A DNA stretch of 64,000 nucleotides from Caldilineaceae bacterium (lineage in GTDB: Bacteria > Chloroflexota > Anaerolineae > Caldilineales > Caldilineaceae), in NCBI GenBank assembly GCA_026645575.1, contig JAPKMW010000050.1:1-64000 (forward strand), given 5' to 3'. Below are positions 25,632 to 34,557 of this stretch, in pieces; position 1 is the first letter of the stretch; every line of letters begins with the position of its first letter. Position numbers and translations under genes: made by a program. The notes under the pieces are model-generated. The model searched no databases, was not told where the DNA came from, and saw nothing but the letters and a program-made list of their open reading frames with translations.

Positions 25632-28250
25632 TCAGCAGAAGCCATGTAACATTTGCACCGTCTTCTCTACTTCATAAGTCAACCCAATCTCTTGAAAAGA
25701 TTCAACGGCTCTTTGCTTGGCAAGCGTTGCCTCTGCCAGCCGGCTGGTTTTTGCATACACATGCCCCAGCACACGTTGTGCATATCCATTCATGTAGCAA
25801 TTCGGCGTCGGATAGGAATTTAGCAGGTGGATCGATTGCAAAATCCACTGTTCAGCGGCACTTTTGTCTCCTCGTTGGAGTGAGATCTCACTCATAATAC
25901 GCCAGCAATCGGGCATTAAATTTTCTTCTTCAAGTGCCATTGATTGTTGGACATTGTACTCGGCCTGCACCAGGTTGCCTAGTCCTAAATAGGCTTCTGC
26001 GGCCTGATAATAAATATGCGCCATTGTGAATTGGGAGAACTGAATCTGATTGGCCGAGGCAAAGGTTGGTAATTGCTGCAGAACATTGATTGCCTGCTGA
26101 TGATCGCAGGCGAGGTTATGAATAAACGCCAAATTGATTTGACTGACAGCCTGTGCCATCACTTTACCGATCAATTGATAATGGAGGTCAGCTTTTTTAT
26201 GACAACTTTTCGCTTCTGCAAATTTACCCTGTATGGCAAGCAGCCGGCTAAGGTTATTGGCGGCTTTGGCAATGCCTTCCTTATAACCGATTTCTTCCGC
26301 CAATGCCAATGCAGAAGAGTAGAGTTGCGCGGCCTCATTGATTTGGCCTTTTTCTTCCAAAATCAACCCTTGGATATTTTCTGCCTCATAGCGTGCCTGT
26401 TGCGCTTCACGCCAAGCAGCTTCCAGGTCAACTTCGCGATAATTGGCCCAGCTTATTCCTTTATGACAAGCTGACTGACGGAGTTCCAGAAGGCTCTCGG
26501 CTGTCTTTAAGGCTTGATTGAACAATAGTTTTGCGTCGGTAAAGCGGCTTTCATCGTTGGCAATAATGCCTTGAGCAATATACGCATTGACGGCAAGCAC
26601 AGGGGTTGACCAGAGGGTAGAACGTAGATCTTGCAAGGCCTGACGCGGATTACCAATCAAGCGCGCCAGTTCAGCGCAGAGTAATGCCCACGTCTGATAG
26701 ATCGATGAGGAGAAATTACTTGGGTCTAAAGCGGCCAAAAGACGATAGGCACTATGCGCTTGACCTTGATTGATCTCTTGTTGTTGGTGGAGACGCCAGC
26801 GCATCACCGCTTGGTCCGGCTGGCCGGCTTGAATCCAGTGATGGGCAGCAGCGGTATAGCGACCACGATCTTCAAAGATGGCGGCAGCGCTCAGATGCAA
26901 TTGTGTGCGTTCCTCAGTCAATAGCAAATCGTACAGAATTTCCTGGTAAGCTATCAGCAACTTAACACCGCCTTGTCCGTCACTAATCAACAGCCGTCGT
27001 TCCATCAGCCGTTGTAAGGCCCAACCCATTGTTGGGTTATGCCAAACATCCGACGGTGCATAGGTAGGAAAGACGGAAATCGCTTTTAGCAAGGCAGTTT
27101 CCATTGGCGCTAGACGTTGAACAATTCGGCTAAGAAAATATTCTAGGGGTGGCGCTTTTGTCATCCCTTGCAGTAGTTGCGCCATCGGCTCCCCGTAAGC
27201 CGATAGCGTAATCAAGAGATCGAGTAAACGCGGGTTGCCTGTGGTATAGGTGTGAATAAGCTGAATCTGATCTGGTTTCAACCGAATTTGGGCATTTTCA
27301 AGCATTTGGCTTACTTCCGACAGGGTTAGCTCATGGAGTGGGCAAAACAGATCAACGGTCAGTGTACTCTGCTGCCCAATCAGCATCATCGGCATTTCAT
27401 GTCGTAAGCTTTCCAGAAAAGCAATGATCTGACCATGTTCCGCTTGTTGTGCCGGTTGCAGGAGGTCAATTTCATCAAAACAGAAGAGCGGGATGATCTT
27501 TTGTTGGTGTAGCTGTTGTAAGAGGTGCCTGACGATCTCTGTCATTCGTTCCGGCGTCACTGTGGTTGACTGCGCTAGCGCTTGCTGCCATAAGATGGGT
27601 TCACCCAGCGTCTTGAAGAAATAGCCCAAGGCGAAGAGGATGCTACTCATCTGATCATTAAAACCTGGCCGCACGGTGTACCAGAAAAGATGATCTTTCT
27701 GCCATTGCGCTGCCAAATGAGTAGCAAGGGTAGTCTTACCGACGCCACTATTACCGGTAATGGCAATGGTTTTACCGGCACTCAGTGCTTGTTGACAGAT
27801 GTGTAATTCATTGCGGCGCCCAGTTAGTATACCACTCATTCGTGGCGGCGCTTCTCGTTGAAGGGCGGGTTGCAACTGTTCGCTCACAATGGCTGCGACC
27901 TGCTCGATTGCAGCTTTGCGGCTCTTATAGAAGATCCCTCGCCCTTTCTCGATCAACTGGCAGATATACTGCTCTGATTGTCCATGAAAATAGTATTCAC
28001 GCAGGATCGTTTGATAACGCGTCTGATATTTGCCATCAATGACATCAACGGCTTTGCGGAGGAGCATTCGTAGCTTCTTCCCTCTGGCTTCTGCCGAAAG
28101 CTCATGCGGCTCCAATTGTTGATAGAGCAGATAGGGCGCTGCCAATGGTGACTCACTACCAAGTTTGGCAGCATCACCAAAGTCCTCTAACGCAGCTTCG
28201 ACTGTTTTGGCGAAAGGGGAAAGTTCTTGGGACGGGGTTGAGTCGAGCAT
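25632..28250 (-). CDS. STAND-type ATPase with HTH-like N-terminus and TPR repeats
   Basis: This is an 872-residue signalling protein. Residues about 55-125 contain a helical, sigma-region-4-like segment (TILREYYFHGQSEQYICQLI, then EKGRGIFYKSRKAAIEQVA) that could bind DNA. The ATPase domain has TGRRNELHICQQAL, P-loop TGNSGVGKTTLATHLA (about 165-180) and Walker B IPLFCFDEIDLLQP. From about 430 to the end there are TPR-like repeats, for example KAANNLSRLLAIQGKFAEAK and QAEYNVQQSMALEEENLMPD. It is divergent from the exported-protein block starting at 28778 across a 527-base gap, so it may sense a signal and control that block. The 5' end at 28250 is the first ATG in frame. Confidence 0.85.
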   Translation of the reverse strand: MLDSTPSQELSPFAKTVEAALEDFGDAAKLGSESPLAAPYLLYQQLEPHELSAEARGKKLRMLLRKAVDVIDGKYQTRYQTILREYYFHGQSEQYICQLIEKGRGIFYKSRKAAIEQVAAIVSEQLQPALQREAPPRMSGILTGRRNELHICQQALSAGKTIAITGNSGVGKTTLATHLAAQWQKDHLFWYTVRPGFNDQMSSILFALGYFFKTLGEPILWQQALAQSTTVTPERMTEIVRHLLQQLHQQKIIPLFCFDEIDLLQPAQQAEHGQIIAFLESLRHEMPMMLIGQQSTLTVDLFCPLHELTLSEVSQMLENAQIRLKPDQIQLIHTYTTGNPRLLDLLITLSAYGEPMAQLLQGMTKAPPLEYFLSRIVQRLAPMETALLKAISVFPTYAPSDVWHNPTMGWALQRLMERRLLISDGQGGVKLLIAYQEILYDLLLTEERTQLHLSAAAIFEDRGRYTAAAHHWIQAGQPDQAVMRWRLHQQQEINQGQAHSAYRLLAALDPSNFSSSIYQTWALLCAELARLIGNPRQALQDLRSTLWSTPVLAVNAYIAQGIIANDESRFTDAKLLFNQALKTAESLLELRQSACHKGISWANYREVDLEAAWREAQQARYEAENIQGLILEEKGQINEAAQLYSSALALAEEIGYKEGIAKAANNLSRLLAIQGKFAEAKSCHKKADLHYQLIGKVMAQAVSQINLAFIHNLACDHQQAINVLQQLPTFASANQIQFSQFTMAHIYYQAAEAYLGLGNLVQAEYNVQQSMALEEENLMPDCWRIMSEISLQRGDKSAAEQWILQSIHLLNSYPTPNCYMNGYAQRVLGHVYAKTSRLAEATLAKQRAVESFQEIGLTYEVEKTVQMLHGFC

Positions 28251-28777
28251 AGCTTCTCCAAAGTGAACATTGTAGGAAAAACAGTGAACAATGGTGGCAA
28301 TGAATTGTGCTATAAAAGAGAAAGTTGGTTATCAAGCCAACAGGTTTGGGTCTGTTACCTAAAAATCAGTGCGTCAAAACCAACCGCCAGGTAAACTGAC
28401 AGTTAGAAGGGCTGACGTATGGTTTATGGTAGGTGCAAAAGGAGCTTGCCACCCTCCCTGATTACACTGTACAACAACCGATCTGCAAATTTAGTTGACA
28501 GACTCAAGCCGACTCATCGGCAGCTACTTTTATCGCTCAAATGGTGTGCAGGCAATCTCATGACAATGAAGGCATCATCCTAGTTCATCTTTTTTCCAGA
28601 TAAACCAGTATAGATTTACTCATTGTAGCAAAAAATGAACAAAATCGACAATTTGCTGAACACGAATCTACAGAATACGTGCTATTCTTAAGTTGTTCTA
28701 CGTCAATTGACAGATAACCATTTGATAAAGAACATAAACCTTTCTATGCAACAGTTGTTCAAAAGAGGTGGCTACTC
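28251..28777. other. Long divergent intergenic region
   Basis: These 527 AT-rich bases have no open frame, RNA gene or strong palindrome. TTGACA occurs at 28707-28712 on the plus strand with only weak -10 candidates about 17-18 bases on (near 28730). The length suggests regulated divergent promoters. Confidence 0.5.
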
Positions 28778-31700
28778 ATGAAAACAAGATTGCAGTTGCT
28801 TTACCGAGGCGCTTTATGGTTGGGACTTTTGTTGTTGTTCAGCATCGGTGCGGTGATCCAGTCAACGGACAACGCCCTGGCGCAGACACCAACAAACCCC
28901 AAAGTGCAAATTCTGTTACCGCTTTACCGCTATCCTGAATGGTGGAACCCTGCGACTTATGTATGGGATGATGTGGCTACGGCCAATCAAACCGTACCCA
29001 TTACTGCCATTATCAACCCGAACAGCGGTCCTGGGGGTGGCGCGCCCAATGAAGACTTTGTGCGTGGGATGAGTGATCTACGTGCTGGTGGCGTCAAGAT
29101 GATTGGGTATATCTCCACCAATTATGGCAATCGTCCAATCAATACAGTGTTGGCAGATGTGGATCTCTATCACACCCATTTTGTTCAGCATGGCGTCAGC
29201 GGCATTTTCTTTGATGAAGTTGCCGGTTCAGCGGCGACAATCGCCTACTACGAACAACTCTACGCCTATGTGAAAGCAAAAGCAGGCTTAACCCAAGTCT
29301 TTCTCAACCCCGGCACGCGTATTGACGAGGTCTATGTTAACCGCCCAGCCGGTGATGTTGCCATTCTCTATGATGACATCGGTAACGGGTGGCCCGCTTA
29401 TCCGGTCGATAGTTATGTTGCGAACTATCCGGCCAATCGCTTTGGTGCAGTGATCTTTGCGGCGACAACAGAGCTTGGCGCCATTCAGTCCTATGTCGAT
29501 CTGGCAGTGGCGCGCAATATTGGCTATCTCTATATCACTGATGACATAGCCCCCAATCCCTGGGACACGCTCCCTGTCTTTTGGAATGACATGCTGGCTT
29601 ACATGCAGCAACTTAATAGCGTAACCGGCATTTGCAGCAGCGTCACCGACATTCCGCTCCAAGAATGTCAAGCGCTAGAGCGGCTCTACAACAGCACGGT
29701 TGGCTCTGGTTGGACGAACAAAAGCGGCTGGCTACAAAGCGCCACGGCCTGTAGTTGGTATGGTGTTGTCTGTACCACTGGACGCGTTACGCAATTACAG
29801 CTACAGAATAATGGCCTTAGCGGTTCGCTCCCGTCACAAATCGCCGCATTAACTGAATTGCAACACCTGTGGCTATTCGGGAACCGCCTAGGTGGCGCGC
29901 TCCCTGTAGAGCTAGGCAGCTTGTCAAAGTTACTCTCGCTTCGCCTCTATGCTAACCGCTTAACTGGCATCATTCCAACCGAATTTGGTAATCTGACAAA
30001 TTTAGAGGTGCTTGATCTAGGGAATAACCAACTAACCGGTGGCATTCCGGCCACGCTTGGCAACCTAGCAAAGTTAAATACACTGATGCTTTACCAAAAT
30101 CAGTTAACCGGCGCTATTCCTGCTACGCTAGGCAATCTTAGCAATCTCACTGTGCTAGGCTTAGGGGTCAACCAACTAACCGGTGCTATCCCACCAGAAA
30201 TAGGCAACCTGACAAACCTAACCGACCTAAGTCTCTTTCAAAATCAATTGAGCGGCGCAATTCCCGATTTAGCCCGACTACAGGGATTAAGAGTATTATC
30301 CCTGGCTGGTAATCAGCTTACCGGCGTCATTCCCAATACCATCGGGAATCTTATCAATCTGGAGATTATTCGGCTCGACCACAACCAACTTAGTGGTGAG
30401 ATTCCTGCGGCACTGGGCAATTTGCAAAAATTGGCCGAGTTGACACTGGCTGTCAACCAATTATCCGGCGCAATCCCAGCGACATTGGGCAACTTGTCGA
30501 GCTTGACCTTGCTTCACCTGTGGCACAATCAACTTACAGGCGCCATACCGGCTGAACTTGGCAACCTGGCTAATCTCCAAAAGCTTTATCTGTCGGAGAA
30601 TCAACTCAGTGGCGCCATTCCGTCAACGCTAGGCAATCTAACCAATCTGACACTCTTATATCTGGTACAGAATCAACTCTCAGGCGCTTTACCGACTACA
30701 CTCGGCAACTTAACCAATTTACAGGAGCTACGTGTTGAAGTTAACCAATTAAGCGGCGCACTGCCACAAGAACTGACTGCCTTGAGCCGCTTAACCCGCT
30801 TCTATTTCGACGGCACCAACCTCTGTGAGCCGAAAGCGCAGGTGATGCAAGCTTGGTTGAATGCCATTCAGGATCTACGGCGGACCAATCTACCCTGTTT
30901 GACAATACTTTCACTCGATAAACGGGTAACGCCGACACAGGTGGCGCCGGGCGCGACGGTCTCTGTCCAAATTACGCTCACCGTCGATGTAGCAACAACT
31001 GTTACACTTACCGAAAGCCTACCGACTGGGTTAACCTATGTGGCTGGCAGCGCCACCAGTGGTTTGAGCTACCAGCCGACAACCCGTCAATTGTTACTGA
31101 CAACGCCGGTTGTTCCCGGTACGCCACAGCTTTTTACCTATCAAGCGACGGTTGACGCTGCCAGCCCCCCCGGCTCGATTTTTGACATGCGCACCCTAGC
31201 CACTGGCGTTGGTGCGCAGACAGCCGAAAAGAGCGTAACTGCCGTCATCCCGAATCAGGAAATCAGTACCCTGGTCTTAATCTATGCCGTAGCCGACAAT
31301 GATCTGGGGGATGAAGCGGTCCGTTTACTCAACAACGCCGAGAAGGCTGCTGATCTCAACCCAAGCATTGCCACCGCAGTCATGCTTGATGGACCAGGGC
31401 CGAAAGATGCCTACCTTTACTACATTCAGCCGGATCAACAGAAGCTAACCTGTCCCAACTATAGTAATCTCACCTGTGATGGACGGTACACATTGGGCGT
31501 TAATCTCTTTGAATGGCGCGAAGATACAGCCAATGCCGGCTCTGTGCGTGACTTTATTGTAAAGGCGATTGAGGCCCATCCCAATGCAAAGCGTGTGGTT
31601 TTGTCGTTGGTTGGTCACGGCAGTGGGTGGAGTCCGCATTTCTTAGCTTCCCAGCCCAAAGGGCTACCAGATCAACCCGGCGGCCTCTTATGGGATCAAA

Positions 31701-33676
31701 ACCCGAATGGCGCTTTATCCACCATTGAGTTGGGCAAAGCCTTACAAGAAGCGCAAACAGCCACCGGAAAAACGCTTGCCCTGCTCTATCTGGATGCTTG
31801 CTCTATGGCAATGACCGAAGTTGCTTATCAACTGGCCGGTTACGCCAATTATCTGCTAGCATCCGAGAGCCTGACCTGGGCGACTTTTCCTTATGATGAG
31901 TTTCTCACCGCCATTAACGACCTGATGAGCGACAAAGCCATCGGCGAGCGCTGGCTGCAAATTGCCCAAGAGACACTACAGCGTCATGGTGGCAACTATC
32001 CCTTTACCCTCTCTCTGATCGACCTGCGACAAATGGGCGTCATTGCCCAGTACAAAAACGCACTCGTTGCCATGCTACGTAATTTGCTTGGGAATCAAAC
32101 AGCCACAGCCAAATTAGAGACAGCTATCCAGGAAACGCAATGTTTCGACAGCAACTATGACGGCAAGATTGATCTGGAAGACACCTATTGCGATCTACTC
32201 AATTTTACCAAACAACTGACCAAGCAGTTCCCTGAGCGGACCGATCTTGTCCAAGCCGCACAGCAATTGCAAAGTGCGATTACAACTGCCGTTACCAGCA
32301 AAGGCAACCAAAGCGGCACGCCATGGGGCCTTATTAATGCCGATCATTGGCGCTTTGAAAACGATCAACTTGGTGGCTTGAGCGTTTATATGCCCTTAAA
32401 ACCACGCCGCAATGAAGCGGAACGGCGTTACTACACTGGTAGTCACCTAAAATGGGCGGCTGATACGAACTGGGATGACTTTTTCCAAGAGTACTGGGGG
32501 CCTGTCGATCCGCCGACCACAACCCTAGAAGGTACATATCGGTTGCCATTCAAACCATTGGCTTTGCAAACGACAGCTAAACTCAGACCTGCGCGCAAAA
32601 CGATCCAACGGGGCGAAGAGGTAGCGGTCTACCTGGAAATTGTCAATGTTTCTAGCCGGGTTGGTGTGGGCAGCGTACAATTACGGCTGGAGTACCCCAA
32701 AACCGATCTGGCGGTCGTTGCCTGCCCTAACAACACGTTAGTACAGTGCAATCAACAAGAAGCCGGAGTGATTCAACTGAATTTAATTTCGGCAGAGGGC
32801 ATCTTTGCGGATATTGTTGCAACCACCATTACCTTTAAGGCGATTGGTGCGGTTGATACACACAGCCCGCTGGCGTTGTTCATCCATCGTTTCAATAATG
32901 TATTTGATGAGCCGATAAGCGCCCTACGTATGGATACAGTGATTGCCATTGGCAATCCGCCGCCCATTATCCGTGGGGATGTTGATTGCAGTGGTAGCTT
33001 TGATGTAGTCGATGCCCGAAGAATTTTACGCTATGTCGTTGGCTGGCTGGGTGTAGCGCCGCAATGCCCGATCCGCAATGATACGATTTACTTGCCGGCC
33101 TGTGATGTCAATCAGGATAATGCTTGCACCGCCACGGATGCGCTCTTCATTCGACAGTGTACCATTGGGATTCCAAACGCCCTTTGCCCGCCGCTCTCAG
33201 TTGTCCAAAATCAGGCATCAGGGGCCAACGCCAGTGCCGCATTCATGCCGCAGTCATCAATTTATCTGGGTAAAGCCAGCCAAGCAGCGGATGGAAAACT
33301 ACACCTCCCGCTGTTGATGAACGGCCAAGCAGCCTTGATCGGCGCCGCAACGATTGATATTCAATACGATCCGAACAAGGTGCAATTTCTGGGCTGTGCA
33401 GTCAACGAAGCGCTACCAGCGGTCTTCTGCAATCCAACCTATGGCGATGCCGGCAACGGTCTACGCACGGCGCGCCTTAGCTTCGTCTCTGATAAAGGTC
33501 TCATAGGTGAAAGTCGCTTGGCAGACCTGCAGATACAAGTCATTGGCGTCCCGGTAGTGGATGTAGCCGAACAGATTGCGCTACAGATGGTCACACTGGC
33601 GGACAATCAGGGTAATTCGCTGCTGCCCTCGTCCGATGGCGGACAACGAATCTACCTGCCGCTCATTACCCGGTGA
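28778..33676 (+). CDS. Secreted multidomain protein: spherulin4-LRR-clostripain-cohesin-dockerin
   Basis: This is a 1632-residue exported protein. In order it has a signal peptide (about 1-36, ending NALAQ); a spherulin-4-like TIM-barrel glycosidase-type domain (about 40-275, KVQILLPLYRYPEWWNPAT, SGIFFDEV); a plant-type LRR cap (CSWYGVVC); and 14 LRR units of mostly 24 residues with NQLSGAIP-type turns (to about 685). A DUF11-like domain spans about 711-824. A C11 clostripain-type peptidase follows (about 829-1240) with the His in SLVGHGSGW (about 947) and the Cys in LYLDACSMA (about 1007). Then come a cohesin-like domain, a dockerin-like Ca site (GDVDCSGSFDVVDARRILRY; CDVNQDNACTATDALFI) and a second cohesin-like domain. 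It ends IYLPLITR. Likely roles are surface binding and proteolysis. Confidence 0.87.
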   Translation: MKTRLQLLYRGALWLGLLLLFSIGAVIQSTDNALAQTPTNPKVQILLPLYRYPEWWNPATYVWDDVATANQTVPITAIINPNSGPGGGAPNEDFVRGMSDLRAGGVKMIGYISTNYGNRPINTVLADVDLYHTHFVQHGVSGIFFDEVAGSAATIAYYEQLYAYVKAKAGLTQVFLNPGTRIDEVYVNRPAGDVAILYDDIGNGWPAYPVDSYVANYPANRFGAVIFAATTELGAIQSYVDLAVARNIGYLYITDDIAPNPWDTLPVFWNDMLAYMQQLNSVTGICSSVTDIPLQECQALERLYNSTVGSGWTNKSGWLQSATACSWYGVVCTTGRVTQLQLQNNGLSGSLPSQIAALTELQHLWLFGNRLGGALPVELGSLSKLLSLRLYANRLTGIIPTEFGNLTNLEVLDLGNNQLTGGIPATLGNLAKLNTLMLYQNQLTGAIPATLGNLSNLTVLGLGVNQLTGAIPPEIGNLTNLTDLSLFQNQLSGAIPDLARLQGLRVLSLAGNQLTGVIPNTIGNLINLEIIRLDHNQLSGEIPAALGNLQKLAELTLAVNQLSGAIPATLGNLSSLTLLHLWHNQLTGAIPAELGNLANLQKLYLSENQLSGAIPSTLGNLTNLTLLYLVQNQLSGALPTTLGNLTNLQELRVEVNQLSGALPQELTALSRLTRFYFDGTNLCEPKAQVMQAWLNAIQDLRRTNLPCLTILSLDKRVTPTQVAPGATVSVQITLTVDVATTVTLTESLPTGLTYVAGSATSGLSYQPTTRQLLLTTPVVPGTPQLFTYQATVDAASPPGSIFDMRTLATGVGAQTAEKSVTAVIPNQEISTLVLIYAVADNDLGDEAVRLLNNAEKAADLNPSIATAVMLDGPGPKDAYLYYIQPDQQKLTCPNYSNLTCDGRYTLGVNLFEWREDTANAGSVRDFIVKAIEAHPNAKRVVLSLVGHGSGWSPHFLASQPKGLPDQPGGLLWDQNPNGALSTIELGKALQEAQTATGKTLALLYLDACSMAMTEVAYQLAGYANYLLASESLTWATFPYDEFLTAINDLMSDKAIGERWLQIAQETLQRHGGNYPFTLSLIDLRQMGVIAQYKNALVAMLRNLLGNQTATAKLETAIQETQCFDSNYDGKIDLEDTYCDLLNFTKQLTKQFPERTDLVQAAQQLQSAITTAVTSKGNQSGTPWGLINADHWRFENDQLGGLSVYMPLKPRRNEAERRYYTGSHLKWAADTNWDDFFQEYWGPVDPPTTTLEGTYRLPFKPLALQTTAKLRPARKTIQRGEEVAVYLEIVNVSSRVGVGSVQLRLEYPKTDLAVVACPNNTLVQCNQQEAGVIQLNLISAEGIFADIVATTITFKAIGAVDTHSPLALFIHRFNNVFDEPISALRMDTVIAIGNPPPIIRGDVDCSGSFDVVDARRILRYVVGWLGVAPQCPIRNDTIYLPACDVNQDNACTATDALFIRQCTIGIPNALCPPLSVVQNQASGANASAAFMPQSSIYLGKASQAADGKLHLPLLMNGQAALIGAATIDIQYDPNKVQFLGCAVNEALPAVFCNPTYGDAGNGLRTARLSFVSDKGLIGESRLADLQIQVIGVPVVDVAEQIALQMVTLADNQGNSLLPSSDGGQRIYLPLITR

Positions 33677-33718
33677 CACAACTTTGATTGTCAAGTCACC
33701 CCATTGAAAGCCAATATA

Positions 33719-33749
33719 GGCAAGGCGTTCGTTCCCTGGACGCCTTGCC
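33719..33749. terminator. Hairpin after the LRR-clostripain gene
   Basis: GGCAAGGCGT (33719-33728) pairs perfectly with ACGCCTTGCC (33740-33749) around 11 bases. It lies 42 bases after the stop. There is no T-run, so termination would be rho-assisted or the element is a processing site. Confidence 0.45.
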
Positions 33750-33800
33750 TGGATGAAAGCAAATAAACCTGCGTGATAGATAGACAGGAGGTAACACACC

Positions 33801-33938
33801 ATGAACAAACTCAATGCGCACCAACCAGATGTTACCGGATGTTTATTCAAACTGGCGCTATTTGTTCTGAGTTTTGGTCTCTTCGTTATCTTTTCGTTGA
33901 GCATTCTGGCCGGCATGGTGATTGCCAGTGGATTTTAA
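33801..33938 (+). CDS. Tiny single-span membrane protein
   Basis: A 45-residue frame starts at an ATG with AGGAGG 9 bases upstream. It reads MNKLNAHQPDVTGCLFKLAL and then one hydrophobic helix (FVLSFGLFVIFSLSILAGMV), ending VIASGF. It is too short to classify. It stands between the LRR-clostripain gene and a lipoprotein gene in the same direction, probably as part of one transcript, and may be an accessory or signalling peptide of the exported block. Confidence 0.6.
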   Translation: MNKLNAHQPDVTGCLFKLALFVLSFGLFVIFSLSILAGMVIASGF

Positions 33939-33991
33939 CCCGTATCTCTGGTTCCACACATTCACGCAAAATGTAAGCAGAAAGGATCAGT

Positions 33992-34474
33992 ATGGTCTCA
34001 CGATACATGATTCGGCTGTTAAACAGCTTGCTTTTATGTTCCTTCATCTTTACGAGTACCGGTTGTGGCTTCAGCCTGCCCTGGTCGTCGGGCAAGAGTG
34101 TGGTCACGGTGCCGGTCAAAGCGGTGGTCTTGAAGATCGCCTTTGCCGCCGGTAGTGCCGCGCTCCAGGTGGCGGTGGAAGAATTTGCCGGCGTCAAGTT
34201 TGATGCCAAAGAACTCCTCCGCCAGATTGTCAAAATCGAAGAACCAACCCTGGGTACGCCGCCAGCGGAGACCCCGGTCATTATGCTGGTCAACAAGCAG
34301 AGCAATGACATCCTCTATTGGCAACTGACCGAGCAGGTGAAAATGATTCGCCTGCGCCACGAAACGCCCGGTGCGATTGAGCTAAAGGTGATCAACGAGA
34401 CACCGCTGCGCATTGAGCTTTGGATCGAAGGCAAGGTGGACGGGATTGAGGTGGAAGTGGAGATGACGGAGTAA
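33992..34474 (+). CDS. Predicted lipoprotein of unknown function
   Basis: This 160-residue protein has an N-terminal signal (RLLNSLLLCSFIFTSTGC) with Cys at about residue 25 as a likely lipid-attachment site. The box STGC is looser than the L-x-G-C consensus. The mature part is beta-rich (VKMIRLRHETPGAIELKVIN then ETPLRIELWIEGKVDGIEVE) and has no recognised domain. GAAAGGA precedes the ATG at 33992. It lies directly upstream of the first RHS gene, with an 83-base gap, and may help anchor or export it; that is an inference. Confidence 0.65.
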   Translation: MVSRYMIRLLNSLLLCSFIFTSTGCGFSLPWSSGKSVVTVPVKAVVLKIAFAAGSAALQVAVEEFAGVKFDAKELLRQIVKIEEPTLGTPPAETPVIMLVNKQSNDILYWQLTEQVKMIRLRHETPGAIELKVINETPLRIELWIEGKVDGIEVEVEMTE

Positions 34475-34557
34475 AGGGTGTATCAAATTTCATCGCTACA
34501 AACGGGAAGTAAAAAACGCGTCTATCTATCCCAGAAAAAAGAGAAAAGAGACGAATA

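Noticed and set aside
29800..30800. Regularly spaced 72-base repeats resembling a CRISPR or satellite array
   Set aside because: They are the in-frame 24-residue leucine-rich repeats; units vary as protein repeats do and there are no spacers.
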